A stretch of DNA of 33,383 nucleotides from Gammaproteobacteria bacterium. Its GTDB lineage: Bacteria > Pseudomonadota > Gammaproteobacteria > Steroidobacterales > Woeseiaceae. The first letter of the stretch is position 1, and each line of letters opens with the position of its first letter. A model generated the notes under the pieces. It was not told the origin of the DNA. It did no database searches and was given only the letters and a program-made list of their open reading frames with translations. Positions 16,769 to 23,428 of the stretch are shown here, piece after piece. The stretch covers positions 1-33,383 of the forward strand of contig JAOUHU010000032.1 of the NCBI GenBank assembly GCA_029884455.1. The letters are read 5' to 3'. Both the position numbers and the translations under genes were made by a program.

Positions 16769-16861
16769 GTGGAATCAGACCGATTAGTCCGGTGGCTTAC
16801 GATTGGCGCCAATCTCGGGGTTTTGATCGGTCTGCTTTTGCTTGTTGCCGACACCCCCTAA
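16769..16861 (+). CDS. 30-residue single-helix membrane peptide, possibly a truncated gene remnant
   Basis: GTG start with a strong ribosome site (AAAGGAG six bases upstream). The product is MESDRLVRWLTIG, then a hydrophobic helix (ANLGVLIGLLLLV), then DTP and a stop. The N-terminal pattern (DRLxxWLTxxANxGVLxGxxLL) resembles the beginning of uncharacterised marine proteobacterial proteins of about 150-200 residues, where a charged RQN-type segment would follow the helix. Here it ends abruptly and unrelated non-coding sequence follows. Either it is a genuine small membrane peptide or, more likely, the surviving 5' end of a deleted gene. Family resemblance is from memory and unverified. Confidence 0.4.
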   Translation: MESDRLVRWLTIGANLGVLIGLLLLVADTP

Positions 16862-16969
16862 AGCAGACACTGAACCGGCAGGTTTGGGAAAAACGGTCAT
16901 TTGCTTTCCTACGCTTTTAGTTGCAAGAACAGCCTACAGGGGCGACGGTGATTCAATGCGCAGGAAAAC

Positions 16970-16985
16970 CGTGACGCACGTCACA
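16970..16985. promoter_or_regulatory. CRP/Vfr-like binding site upstream of the barrel-protein gene
   Basis: CGTGACGCACGTCACA: half-sites GTGA and TCACA with six bases between. It differs at one position from the site at 11431-11446 over a shared 15-mer. The centre is about 66 bp before the ATG at 17044. Confidence 0.5.
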
Positions 16986-17043
16986 TGTTCCGCGGCGACC
17001 GTGTCGGTCGCGCCGACATTCCCGGTTCGCCTACTCTGGGCGC

Positions 17044-17583
17044 ATGAAGAAAGGACTCTCCATACCGTTTGTCGCGCTTGCCTTATACCTGATGTTCTTG
17101 CCACCTTCCGCCCTGGCGGGCAGCGTCAACGCCATCCTCAACGGCAAGTCATACCATATCAACTCGAGCTACGACTGGAACGAGAACAACACCGGCCTCG
17201 GCATCGAGTACGAGTTTGGGCAGAAAAGCGCCTGGAAGAAAATTGCGATGGCGAATGGTTTCCGCGACAGTGCCGATGGCATGTCCTACATGGCGGGTGC
17301 TGGTCTGCACCGGCGGCTGTTCGAAACAGACAAGTGGCATCAGTTCAGTATCTACGCGGGACTGAGTGCATTTGTGATGACGCGGGAAGACGTTAACGAC
17401 GGTAAGCCGTTTCCGGGGGTCTTGCCGAGCATCAGTGTCGGCAACAGCAGCGTCGGGTTCAACCTGACTTACATGCCGCGCACGGCGATTGAAAAATTTA
17501 CAAATTCGCGCGTAGTCGATCCCACAATCGACGGCATACTGTTCCTCCAGTTCAAGGTCAGCCTGGACGAGCTTCTGCAATAG
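17044..17583 (+). CDS. Exported protein, predicted small outer-membrane beta-barrel, function unknown
   Basis: 179 residues with a classical Sec signal peptide (MKKGL, hydrophobic core, cleavage after ALA at about residue 25). The mature part is a series of amphipathic strands rich in G, Y and F: SYHINSSYDW, GLGIEYEFG, SYMAGAGLHRR, FSIYAGLSAFVMT, SVGFNLTYMPR and a final GILFLQFKVSL. This fits a barrel of about eight strands. An N-E-N-N-T motif after the first strand and a PFPGVLP loop look conserved-type. No lipid A-modifying signature (PagL/PagP active site) was found. A CRP-like site and two alternative hairpins lie upstream. Convergent with the DUF998 gene. The barrel call is by strand pattern only. 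Confidence 0.75.
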   Translation: MKKGLSIPFVALALYLMFLPPSALAGSVNAILNGKSYHINSSYDWNENNTGLGIEYEFGQKSAWKKIAMANGFRDSADGMSYMAGAGLHRRLFETDKWHQFSIYAGLSAFVMTREDVNDGKPFPGVLPSISVGNSSVGFNLTYMPRTAIEKFTNSRVVDPTIDGILFLQFKVSLDELLQ

Positions 17584-17641
17584 GCGAATACTTACAATTC
17601 GGAAAGGATGCTGGCTGGTGATCCGCAGCGGGCGCTTGACC

Positions 17642-18223
17642 TCAGCCAGCTTGATGATCCGGACTCATGAACTCCCGTGCAACGAACACGAAACTGAAGC
17701 CGAACATGGCGCGTTGTAACAAGCCCCTGGCATCCGGGTACACAGCCATCGCGAGCGGAACGGCGACTGAAATTGCCAACCCCGCCCATGCCAGAACGTC
17801 GCGCCTGGATTCGCCCGGTGCGAACAACCTGGCAACACATGCGAGGGCAAAAGCGGTGCCGACTATTGCCGATGCGACGGAGTGCAGCCAGTCTTCACGC
17901 ATGTCGGACAGAACACCGGGCAGGATTGAGGCATTCGACCAGATCGCGGTGCCGATAAGACCCATGCCAAATACGATAAGCGCAGCCCGCACCATAGGCC
18001 GCGTTCGCCAGTCAACAATCGCGGCCAGCAACGTACCTGAGCCGTACGCCACAAAGCCCGCGCGCATGATCCAGGCGCCCGGAAGCCGCTGACCCGCCTG
18101 TTCCGAGGTCGAGTGTTGTATCCATGAGAACTCGAGTGGCGAGAATTGCGGACCTAGAAGAACAGCCAAGAGAATGACGCCGATTCCGCCGGCAGAAAGC
18201 AAAGCAGCAGTTGCCCGGTGCAT
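17642..18223 (-). CDS. DUF998-type integral membrane protein
   Basis: 193-residue protein with about six hydrophobic helices spread along its length. The second segment carries the small polar motif FSWIQHSTSEQAG (family pattern around ISELG), and DWLHSVAS occurs mid-protein as in DUF998 proteins. The start at 18223 is chosen because the upstream extension to 18457 is not membrane-like and runs antisense to the peroxiredoxin 5' region. The function of DUF998 proteins is not established. It is divergent from the peroxiredoxin gene (238 bp between starts) and convergent with the barrel-protein gene. The family call is moderately confident. Confidence 0.75.
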   Translation of the reverse strand: MHRATAALLSAGGIGVILLAVLLGPQFSPLEFSWIQHSTSEQAGQRLPGAWIMRAGFVAYGSGTLLAAIVDWRTRPMVRAALIVFGMGLIGTAIWSNASILPGVLSDMREDWLHSVASAIVGTAFALACVARLFAPGESRRDVLAWAGLAISVAVPLAMAVYPDARGLLQRAMFGFSFVFVAREFMSPDHQAG

Positions 18224-18460
18224 CGCAACAATATAGCCCTGTTTCACTGGCACAACTAATGGTCGCGGTAAACTGGTACGGGAAGGAATGCATGTCCAGA
18301 GTGACATCCGGCCGCTCAGGACCAGTTCAGCATGGCGAAGACCATATATAAGGGGATTCGCGATGTAGTCGACCGGCGCTTGCGCGGCCCACAGGCGACA
18401 GGCAAGATTGCCGCTCGACGCCTGGCCGCAGTGGCCCAGGTGCGCAGCGAGGGTCATAAA

Positions 18461-19021
18461 ATGAAACGCTTTGCTCTGAGTCTATTGGCTGCAACAATTC
18501 TTGCGCTGCCTGCGCTTGCTGCCCTGACCGTTGGCGATACAGCGCCCGTATTTGTCGCCAGGGCGTCGCTGGCGGGTGAAGAGTTCGATTACTCGCTGGG
18601 TGATGCGCTGAAGAAAGGCCCGGTGGTTGTGTATTTTTATCCATCCGCCTACACACAAGGTTGCAATATCCAGGCGCATGAATTTGCGACGCGCATGGAT
18701 GAATTTACAGCCGCTGGCGCCAGCGTAATCGGCGTGTCTCTCGACAGCATAGAAAGACTCAATGATTTCTCGGCGGATCCGGAGTACTGCGCCGGCAAGC
18801 TCACCGTCGCGTCGGACGCGTCCGGCGAAATCGCCCGATCCTATGACATTGCGGTGCGGGAGCGTCGCGAGGGCGCGACGGATACACGCGGCGTCGAAAT
18901 CGACCACGGTTTTGCTGAACGCACAACGTTTATTGTGGCCACGGATGGCAAGATCATGGCAACAATCGGCGGCGTCTCGCCCATGGAAAATGTACAGAAA
19001 TCACTCGAAGCGGTTCAGTAG
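18461..19021 (+). CDS. Exported peroxiredoxin (AhpC/TSA, BCP-like)
   Basis: 186-residue thiol peroxidase with a Sec signal peptide (MKRFALSLL, cleavage near ALA at residue 20), so probably periplasmic. The peroxidatic motif PSAYTQGC (61-68) supplies P61, T65 and C68 of the PxxxTxxC signature. Conserved Arg is R154 (ERTTFIV). C110 is the only other cysteine and could resolve the disulfide. Length and sequence fit the BCP/PrxQ group, most of which are cytoplasmic, so the signal peptide is notable. The start at 18461 is chosen because the signal peptide begins there and GAGGG precedes it. The next gene starts inside its last codons (32-bp overlap), suggesting coupled translation with a heme lipoprotein. 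Confidence 0.9.
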   Translation: MKRFALSLLAATILALPALAALTVGDTAPVFVARASLAGEEFDYSLGDALKKGPVVVYFYPSAYTQGCNIQAHEFATRMDEFTAAGASVIGVSLDSIERLNDFSADPEYCAGKLTVASDASGEIARSYDIAVRERREGATDTRGVEIDHGFAERTTFIVATDGKIMATIGGVSPMENVQKSLEAVQ

Positions 19022-21146
19022 CAACCTAAGGCAAGTAGTCAGGGCGGTCGTTGCGGGCGCCCTGGTTCCGGCCCTGATCAGTGGCTGTGGCTCGGGACCC
19101 GGTGCGGAAGCGCCAGCGGATGCGATTGCCATGGACGCCGACGACATCGCCGGCATCGTCACCAGTACTGCCGGGCCGGAAGCCGGTGTCTGGGTGATTG
19201 CGGAAACACCGGATCTGGGCACGCGCTTTATCCGGATTGTGGTTACCGACGATAACGGTCGATACCTGCTGCCCGACATGCCCGAGGCTGCTTACCAGGT
19301 CTGGGTACGAGGCTACGGCCTTGCAGATTCGGAGAAAGTCCCGGCCAGGCCGGGAGACCGCCTCGATCTCGATGCTGTGGTCGCCGCGGATGCAGCGGTC
19401 GCAGCGCGCGTATATCCCGCTGCGTACTGGTACGCGATGCTGGACTTGCCCACCGAAGAAGAAGTCGCCGAACTTCCCGGCGGGCTGAATTTTTACCTCA
19501 CCTGGGTGAAGAACATGGGCTGCGTCGGTTGTCACCAGATGGGCAACGAGCGCACCCGGACAATGCCGGCTGCGTTCGCCAACATCGAAGATGCGCAGCA
19601 TGCCTGGGCGCGCCGCATCGCCTCGGGCCAGGCTGGAAATAACATGACCAGTATCGCGGGGCAGTCCTTGCGCGGCCTGCCGATCAAATACCTGGCTGAC
19701 TGGTCCGAGCGGATTGCTGCCGGGGAATTGCCGGCGAACACGCCGCAACGCCCAAGTGGAGTCGAGCGCAATGTGGTTGCGACAGTGCGTGACTGGTCGA
19801 GCCCGAAGTACTACATGCACGATCTCTCGGGTACCGACAGACGCAACCCGACCGTCAACGGCTACGGACTTTTGTATGGCGCACCGGAACTGAGCACGGA
19901 CGAGATGCCGATACTCGACCCGGTCGCGAATACCGCGACTGTTTTCAGGGTCCCGGTGCGCGACGAAGACACACCGACCACCAATGAGGACCCGGTTATC
20001 GCACCGTCAGCCTACTGGGGCGAGGAGCGCATCTGGGACAGTCGCTCCAATATCCATAATCCGATGCTCGACCAGGATGGCCGTGTCTGGCTGACAGCCC
20101 GGATTCGGGCCGCGGACAATCCGGATTTCTGCAAGCCGGGCTCGACGCATCCATCGGCGATGCTGTACCCGAAAGATCGTGCCGGGCGTCACCTTGCAAT
20201 GTTCGATCCAAAAACGCAGGCCTACACCTTCATCGACACCTGTTTCAGTACCCATCACCTGCAGTTTGCCTACGATGCTCGCAACACGCTCTGGACCAGC
20301 GGCGGCGGTGATGTCGTTGGCTGGCTCGACACCACGAAGTTTCTCGCGACCGGCGACGCCGCTGCGGCGCAGGGCTGGGCGCCGCTGGTGCTTGACACCA
20401 ATGGCAATGGCAGGCTGGACGCCTGGACCGAACCCGGCGATGAGCCTGACGCAGATCTCGATATGCGCGTGCCGAACGGCTTTTATGCGGTCATGCCGGA
20501 ACCTCGAGGCGATGCAGTCTGGGGTTCGAATGCATTCCGCTATCCGGGCTCGATTACCCGGCTGGCGCCCGGCGACAACCCACCACAGACCTCACTTGCC
20601 GAAGTGTATTACCCGCCGTTGCCGGGTTTTGGTGTGCGCGGTGCGGACATCGACAAGAACAGCGTGGTCTGGACGTCGCTCGGCAGCGGGCACCTGGGTG
20701 AATTTGACCGGCGCAAGTGCCAGGGACCGTTGAACGGACCGGACGCGACCGGTAATCATTGCCCGGAGGGTTGGGTCCTGCACGATCTGCCGGGACCGGG
20801 TTTTGCGGAGCTCCCGGACTTCAGCGTTGAATCGAGTTATTACACCTGGGTCGACCAGCACAATTCGCTCGGCCTTGGTGAAGACGTACCGATAGCGACC
20901 GGCAACCTGTTCGATGGCGTGCACGCGCTGGTGAACAAGGAATTTGTCACCCTGCGCATCCCGTACCCGATGGGCTTTTACAGCAAGGGATTTGAAGGTC
21001 GCATCGACGATCCCGACGCCGGATGGAAGGGGCGCGGGCTGTGGGTGCCGGAAGGCGACCGCACGCCATGGCTCAAGGAAGACGGCACGGGCTCAAAGCC
21101 GATCGTCGTGCACTTTCAGCTGCGACCGGATCCGCTGGCGAAGTAG
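18990..21146 (+). CDS. Mono-heme lipoprotein with carboxypeptidase-regulatory-like domain and predicted Vgb-like beta-propeller
   Basis: 718-residue protein. The ATG at 18990 gives a basic N-region and lipobox LISGC (lipidated C33); frames further upstream are antisense-like extensions without a signal. Residues about 52-140 look like a CarboxypepD_reg-type fold (AGVWVIAETPD, TDDNGRYLLPDMP). One c-type heme site, C178-V-G-C181-H182, follows. The rest carries repeated D-x-x-G/N-x-VW-x-T strands (DQDGRVWLTAR, ARNTLWTSGGG, DKNSVVWTSLG) like virginiamycin B lyase/SMP-30 propellers, plus extra cysteines near the C-terminal third. It overlaps the peroxiredoxin gene by 32 bp. Likely a periplasmic electron-transfer or oxidising enzyme; activity unknown. 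Confidence 0.85.
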   Translation: MYRNHSKRFSSNLRQVVRAVVAGALVPALISGCGSGPGAEAPADAIAMDADDIAGIVTSTAGPEAGVWVIAETPDLGTRFIRIVVTDDNGRYLLPDMPEAAYQVWVRGYGLADSEKVPARPGDRLDLDAVVAADAAVAARVYPAAYWYAMLDLPTEEEVAELPGGLNFYLTWVKNMGCVGCHQMGNERTRTMPAAFANIEDAQHAWARRIASGQAGNNMTSIAGQSLRGLPIKYLADWSERIAAGELPANTPQRPSGVERNVVATVRDWSSPKYYMHDLSGTDRRNPTVNGYGLLYGAPELSTDEMPILDPVANTATVFRVPVRDEDTPTTNEDPVIAPSAYWGEERIWDSRSNIHNPMLDQDGRVWLTARIRAADNPDFCKPGSTHPSAMLYPKDRAGRHLAMFDPKTQAYTFIDTCFSTHHLQFAYDARNTLWTSGGGDVVGWLDTTKFLATGDAAAAQGWAPLVLDTNGNGRLDAWTEPGDEPDADLDMRVPNGFYAVMPEPRGDAVWGSNAFRYPGSITRLAPGDNPPQTSLAEVYYPPLPGFGVRGADIDKNSVVWTSLGSGHLGEFDRRKCQGPLNGPDATGNHCPEGWVLHDLPGPGFAELPDFSVESSYYTWVDQHNSLGLGEDVPIATGNLFDGVHALVNKEFVTLRIPYPMGFYSKGFEGRIDDPDAGWKGRGLWVPEGDRTPWLKEDGTGSKPIVVHFQLRPDPLAK

Positions 21147-21150
21147 TACC

Positions 21151-21879
21151 TTAGCGTATCGTCTGCGGCGCTGCGGTCTCACGACGTTGCAGCTGGTATT
21201 CGAAGTGCACTCCGAGCACGTCCCGCGTGTTCGCGCGCAGCAGGTACAGGCCCTCGATGACATGCGCGTAACGCACGGGTCCGACGTCGACTGCGTCGTA
21301 ACCCAACGCCTCGACCAGGCCCGCGACCGTCTTCTTGGCGGCCGCATCGTTGCCGGCGATCGGTACGCTGAGCTTGAAGCCGAGCGCGTCCGGATCGAGC
21401 ATCGAATCAGTACTGATGGTATTGAACGCCTTGACGACAAAGGCACGCGGCGCCAGGTTTTGTATGCGCTCGGCGTTGGAGGTGTTGCCCGGAAAGTCGC
21501 GGTAGCCGTCCTCGGCAATGACGCGCGGATTAACCGGGTCGATAATGATCTTGCCGGACAGGTCGCCAAGCCCGGCGACCACTTCCTCGGCCGCGGTCCA
21601 GGGTACGGCGAGCAGGATAATGTCGGCTCGCGCCGCGGCTTCGGCCGGTGTCGTGGCTGAGGCGCCGTCGCCGGTTTGCCGGACCAGCTCCTGGATCTCG
21701 GCGCGATCCGGAGATCGCGATCCATAGGCGACCTGGTGTCCGAGTGCCGCAAGGCGCGGACCAAATGCCTGCGATACCTCGCCAGTGCCTATCAGCGCAA
21801 TGGCTTCGGCCTGCACGGCTGGCGGCAAAGCGAACAGGATCAGGGATGCGGTAAGAATGAAATGGCGACGCATGGACAT
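21151..21879 (-). CDS. Exported NADP-binding Rossmann protein, F420-dependent NADP oxidoreductase-like
   Basis: 242 residues. After the signal peptide comes a Rossmann fold with IGTGEVSQAFG (29-39) and YGSRSP (52-57), typical of the NADP-binding F420 reductase (Fno)/NADP_Rossmann group. A strand ending in LLAVPW and a VKAFNT motif are also characteristic. The leader MSMRRHFILTASLILFALPPAVQA has twin arginines followed by H-F-I-L and ends in AQA-type VQA, so Tat export is plausible and would deliver a folded cofactor-bound protein. AAGGAG lies 7 bp before the ATG at 21879. Last gene of the minus-strand run, convergent with the heme lipoprotein gene (4 bp between stops). Substrate unknown; Fno itself is cytoplasmic. 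Confidence 0.85.
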   Translation of the reverse strand: MSMRRHFILTASLILFALPPAVQAEAIALIGTGEVSQAFGPRLAALGHQVAYGSRSPDRAEIQELVRQTGDGASATTPAEAAARADIILLAVPWTAAEEVVAGLGDLSGKIIIDPVNPRVIAEDGYRDFPGNTSNAERIQNLAPRAFVVKAFNTISTDSMLDPDALGFKLSVPIAGNDAAAKKTVAGLVEALGYDAVDVGPVRYAHVIEGLYLLRANTRDVLGVHFEYQLQRRETAAPQTIR

Positions 21880-21961
21880 GGTTGTGCTCCTTGAGTTCAG
21901 TTTTCAAGCCGACACCGAGCAGGCCATGCGCATCATGGTTACCTGCATCGGGGGCGTGTTT

Positions 21962-23374
21962 TTATCTGGCCGCATAAGGTTTGTCATTGATCTGCTGGAA
22001 TAGCCAGTTGCGTACCACGGCGTTGGAGTAGGTTGCATTCCAGGACCAATGCATCGTCTGCAAGATGGTTCCTGGAATAAAGAGCGTCACGAGGTGTGTC
22101 GCGTTGTTTGCCTTGGCCCGGGTCAGCTGGGCCGTAGCAAGTTCGTTTGCCGCGTCACCACGCAGAAGCCCACTCCACATCAGTTCGCCTTCCTTGCCGT
22201 AGCCGATGTCGATGTTCATGCCTTTTCGGTTCATGACCTCTGCGATATCCCGCAGGCGTTCGCCCTTGAGGCGGGTGTCATCCGGGCCGAGACTGCCAGA
22301 ACCCGAGCCGTCCGTCAGTCCGGAGAAAAACCAGCCCGGCATCATATTCAGCATGCTGGCGAAATTGTCTTCGCCTGATTGCAGCGACTTGAACGCATGA
22401 TAGGGGTCATAGGCTGTGCTTATTTGCGCCGCGAACAGGTCCGGATTTGCAAGAATTGTGTTCCACATCGGCACGCTGCCGCCTGCCAGGGAAATGGCAT
22501 ATATCCTGGCAGGGTCAATGCCATAATCAGCCACGACTTTCTTAATAATCGCGACATAATTCTGCTGCATTTCCGACTTGGAGAATTCCACGTTCCAGTT
22601 GACGTCGGCGGGACCCCCCACCGTCACGACGAACGCAGGGTTGCTGGCCTGGGACGCTGCGCTGGCCCAATACAACGCATCGGGATGCGTGAACAGCGCG
22701 CCGCGATATTTTTCGTCGTAGTCGGTGTAGCGGTAATCGCCGGATGGATAGTGAACTACGAGCGGCAAGCCGCTGGCTTTGATGGTTGCATATCCCTTGG
22801 GAACATAGAGATGGTAGTTCAGAGTGTGGCCGGTGGCAGGGTTCTGGTAGCTAAAAGTCGTGAAATCGTCGACACCCAGGCAAATCTCGCGAGACGTCAC
22901 AAACCGGTTCGGCGCAATCGTCTTGCCGGAGCGGGTTGTGATTGAAGTGGACTGGAAACCATAGAACGCACTCAGTCTGTCCCGGTTGCGGCTGCTGGTG
23001 TTGAAAGTGACCTGATCCCGATACGTGGTCTGGTCCAAATTGTTGATGGTCAGATTGATGAACACGTATTTGCCATGAAGCGCCACGTCGTCCTTTTCGC
23101 CGCTGTTGTTGACGTACAGGTTGGCTATCGAGCGATCATTAACAATGTGATAGGTAAATTTGCCGGGGTGTTCGTTGCTATGCTCGATTGCCCGGGCCTC
23201 GATTTCGTCGCTGTACTCGAGACGCAGGGCGGTAGCTGTCTCGCCCCATTCCAGCACCTCGGTAATAATGGCCGCCTCGACCAGCGTTGCGCCACCCTCA
23301 TCGGCACTACATGCCGAACTGGAAACGGCAAGGAAAAAGGGCGTCCACAGCAGAAAGGCTCTAATGTGTTTCAC
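21962..23374 (-). CDS. Exported esterase, EstA-like (Ig-like domain plus alpha/beta hydrolase)
   Basis: 470 residues with a GTG start at 23374 and an N-terminal export signal (hydrophobic core, then SSSAC; a lipobox is possible but not canonical). Residues about 30-115 resemble the esterase Ig-like N-terminal domain (ITEVLEWGETATALRLEYS, GKYVFINLTI). Residues about 170-465 form an alpha/beta hydrolase of the predicted peptidase/feruloyl-esterase type (LNYHLYVPKGY, the usual oxyanion strand). Nucleophile S295 lies in AISLAGG, where both glycines of GxSxG are alanine. H442 (MHWSWN) is the likely catalytic His. It starts 54 bp after the quinoprotein gene on the same strand and is probably co-transcribed. 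Substrate inferred only as an ester. Confidence 0.85.
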   Translation of the reverse strand: MKHIRAFLLWTPFFLAVSSSACSADEGGATLVEAAIITEVLEWGETATALRLEYSDEIEARAIEHSNEHPGKFTYHIVNDRSIANLYVNNSGEKDDVALHGKYVFINLTINNLDQTTYRDQVTFNTSSRNRDRLSAFYGFQSTSITTRSGKTIAPNRFVTSREICLGVDDFTTFSYQNPATGHTLNYHLYVPKGYATIKASGLPLVVHYPSGDYRYTDYDEKYRGALFTHPDALYWASAASQASNPAFVVTVGGPADVNWNVEFSKSEMQQNYVAIIKKVVADYGIDPARIYAISLAGGSVPMWNTILANPDLFAAQISTAYDPYHAFKSLQSGEDNFASMLNMMPGWFFSGLTDGSGSGSLGPDDTRLKGERLRDIAEVMNRKGMNIDIGYGKEGELMWSGLLRGDAANELATAQLTRAKANNATHLVTLFIPGTILQTMHWSWNATYSNAVVRNWLFQQINDKPYAAR

Positions 23375-23428
23375 GTGCTATGCCCCCCAATCAGTCTGTC
23401 TTGACAATTCCGCAATCCTGTACGGCAA

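Larger units (their letters stand above)
16484..17043. other. Intergenic region with a gene stump, degenerate sequence and a CRP-like site
   Basis: 560 bp between the orphan lipoprotein and the barrel-protein gene. It holds the short frame at 16769-16861 and the CRP-like site at 16970-16985. Two overlapping hairpins, GCGACC/GGTCGC at 16995-17011 and GTCGG/CCGAC at 17003-17017, exclude each other. The rest shows no gene. The segment around 16885-16905 resembles one at 11105-11125, suggesting degenerate repeated DNA. Confidence 0.55.

Noticed and set aside
17044..17583. PagL- or PagP-like lipid A enzyme for the small barrel protein
   Set aside because: Size and strands fit, but the catalytic His/Ser motifs of those families are not visible.
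17610..17650. GCTGGCTG/CAGCCAGC inverted repeat between convergent genes as a terminator
   Set aside because: The 25-nt loop and lack of a T-run make it weak, and one arm overlaps the DUF998 stop codon.
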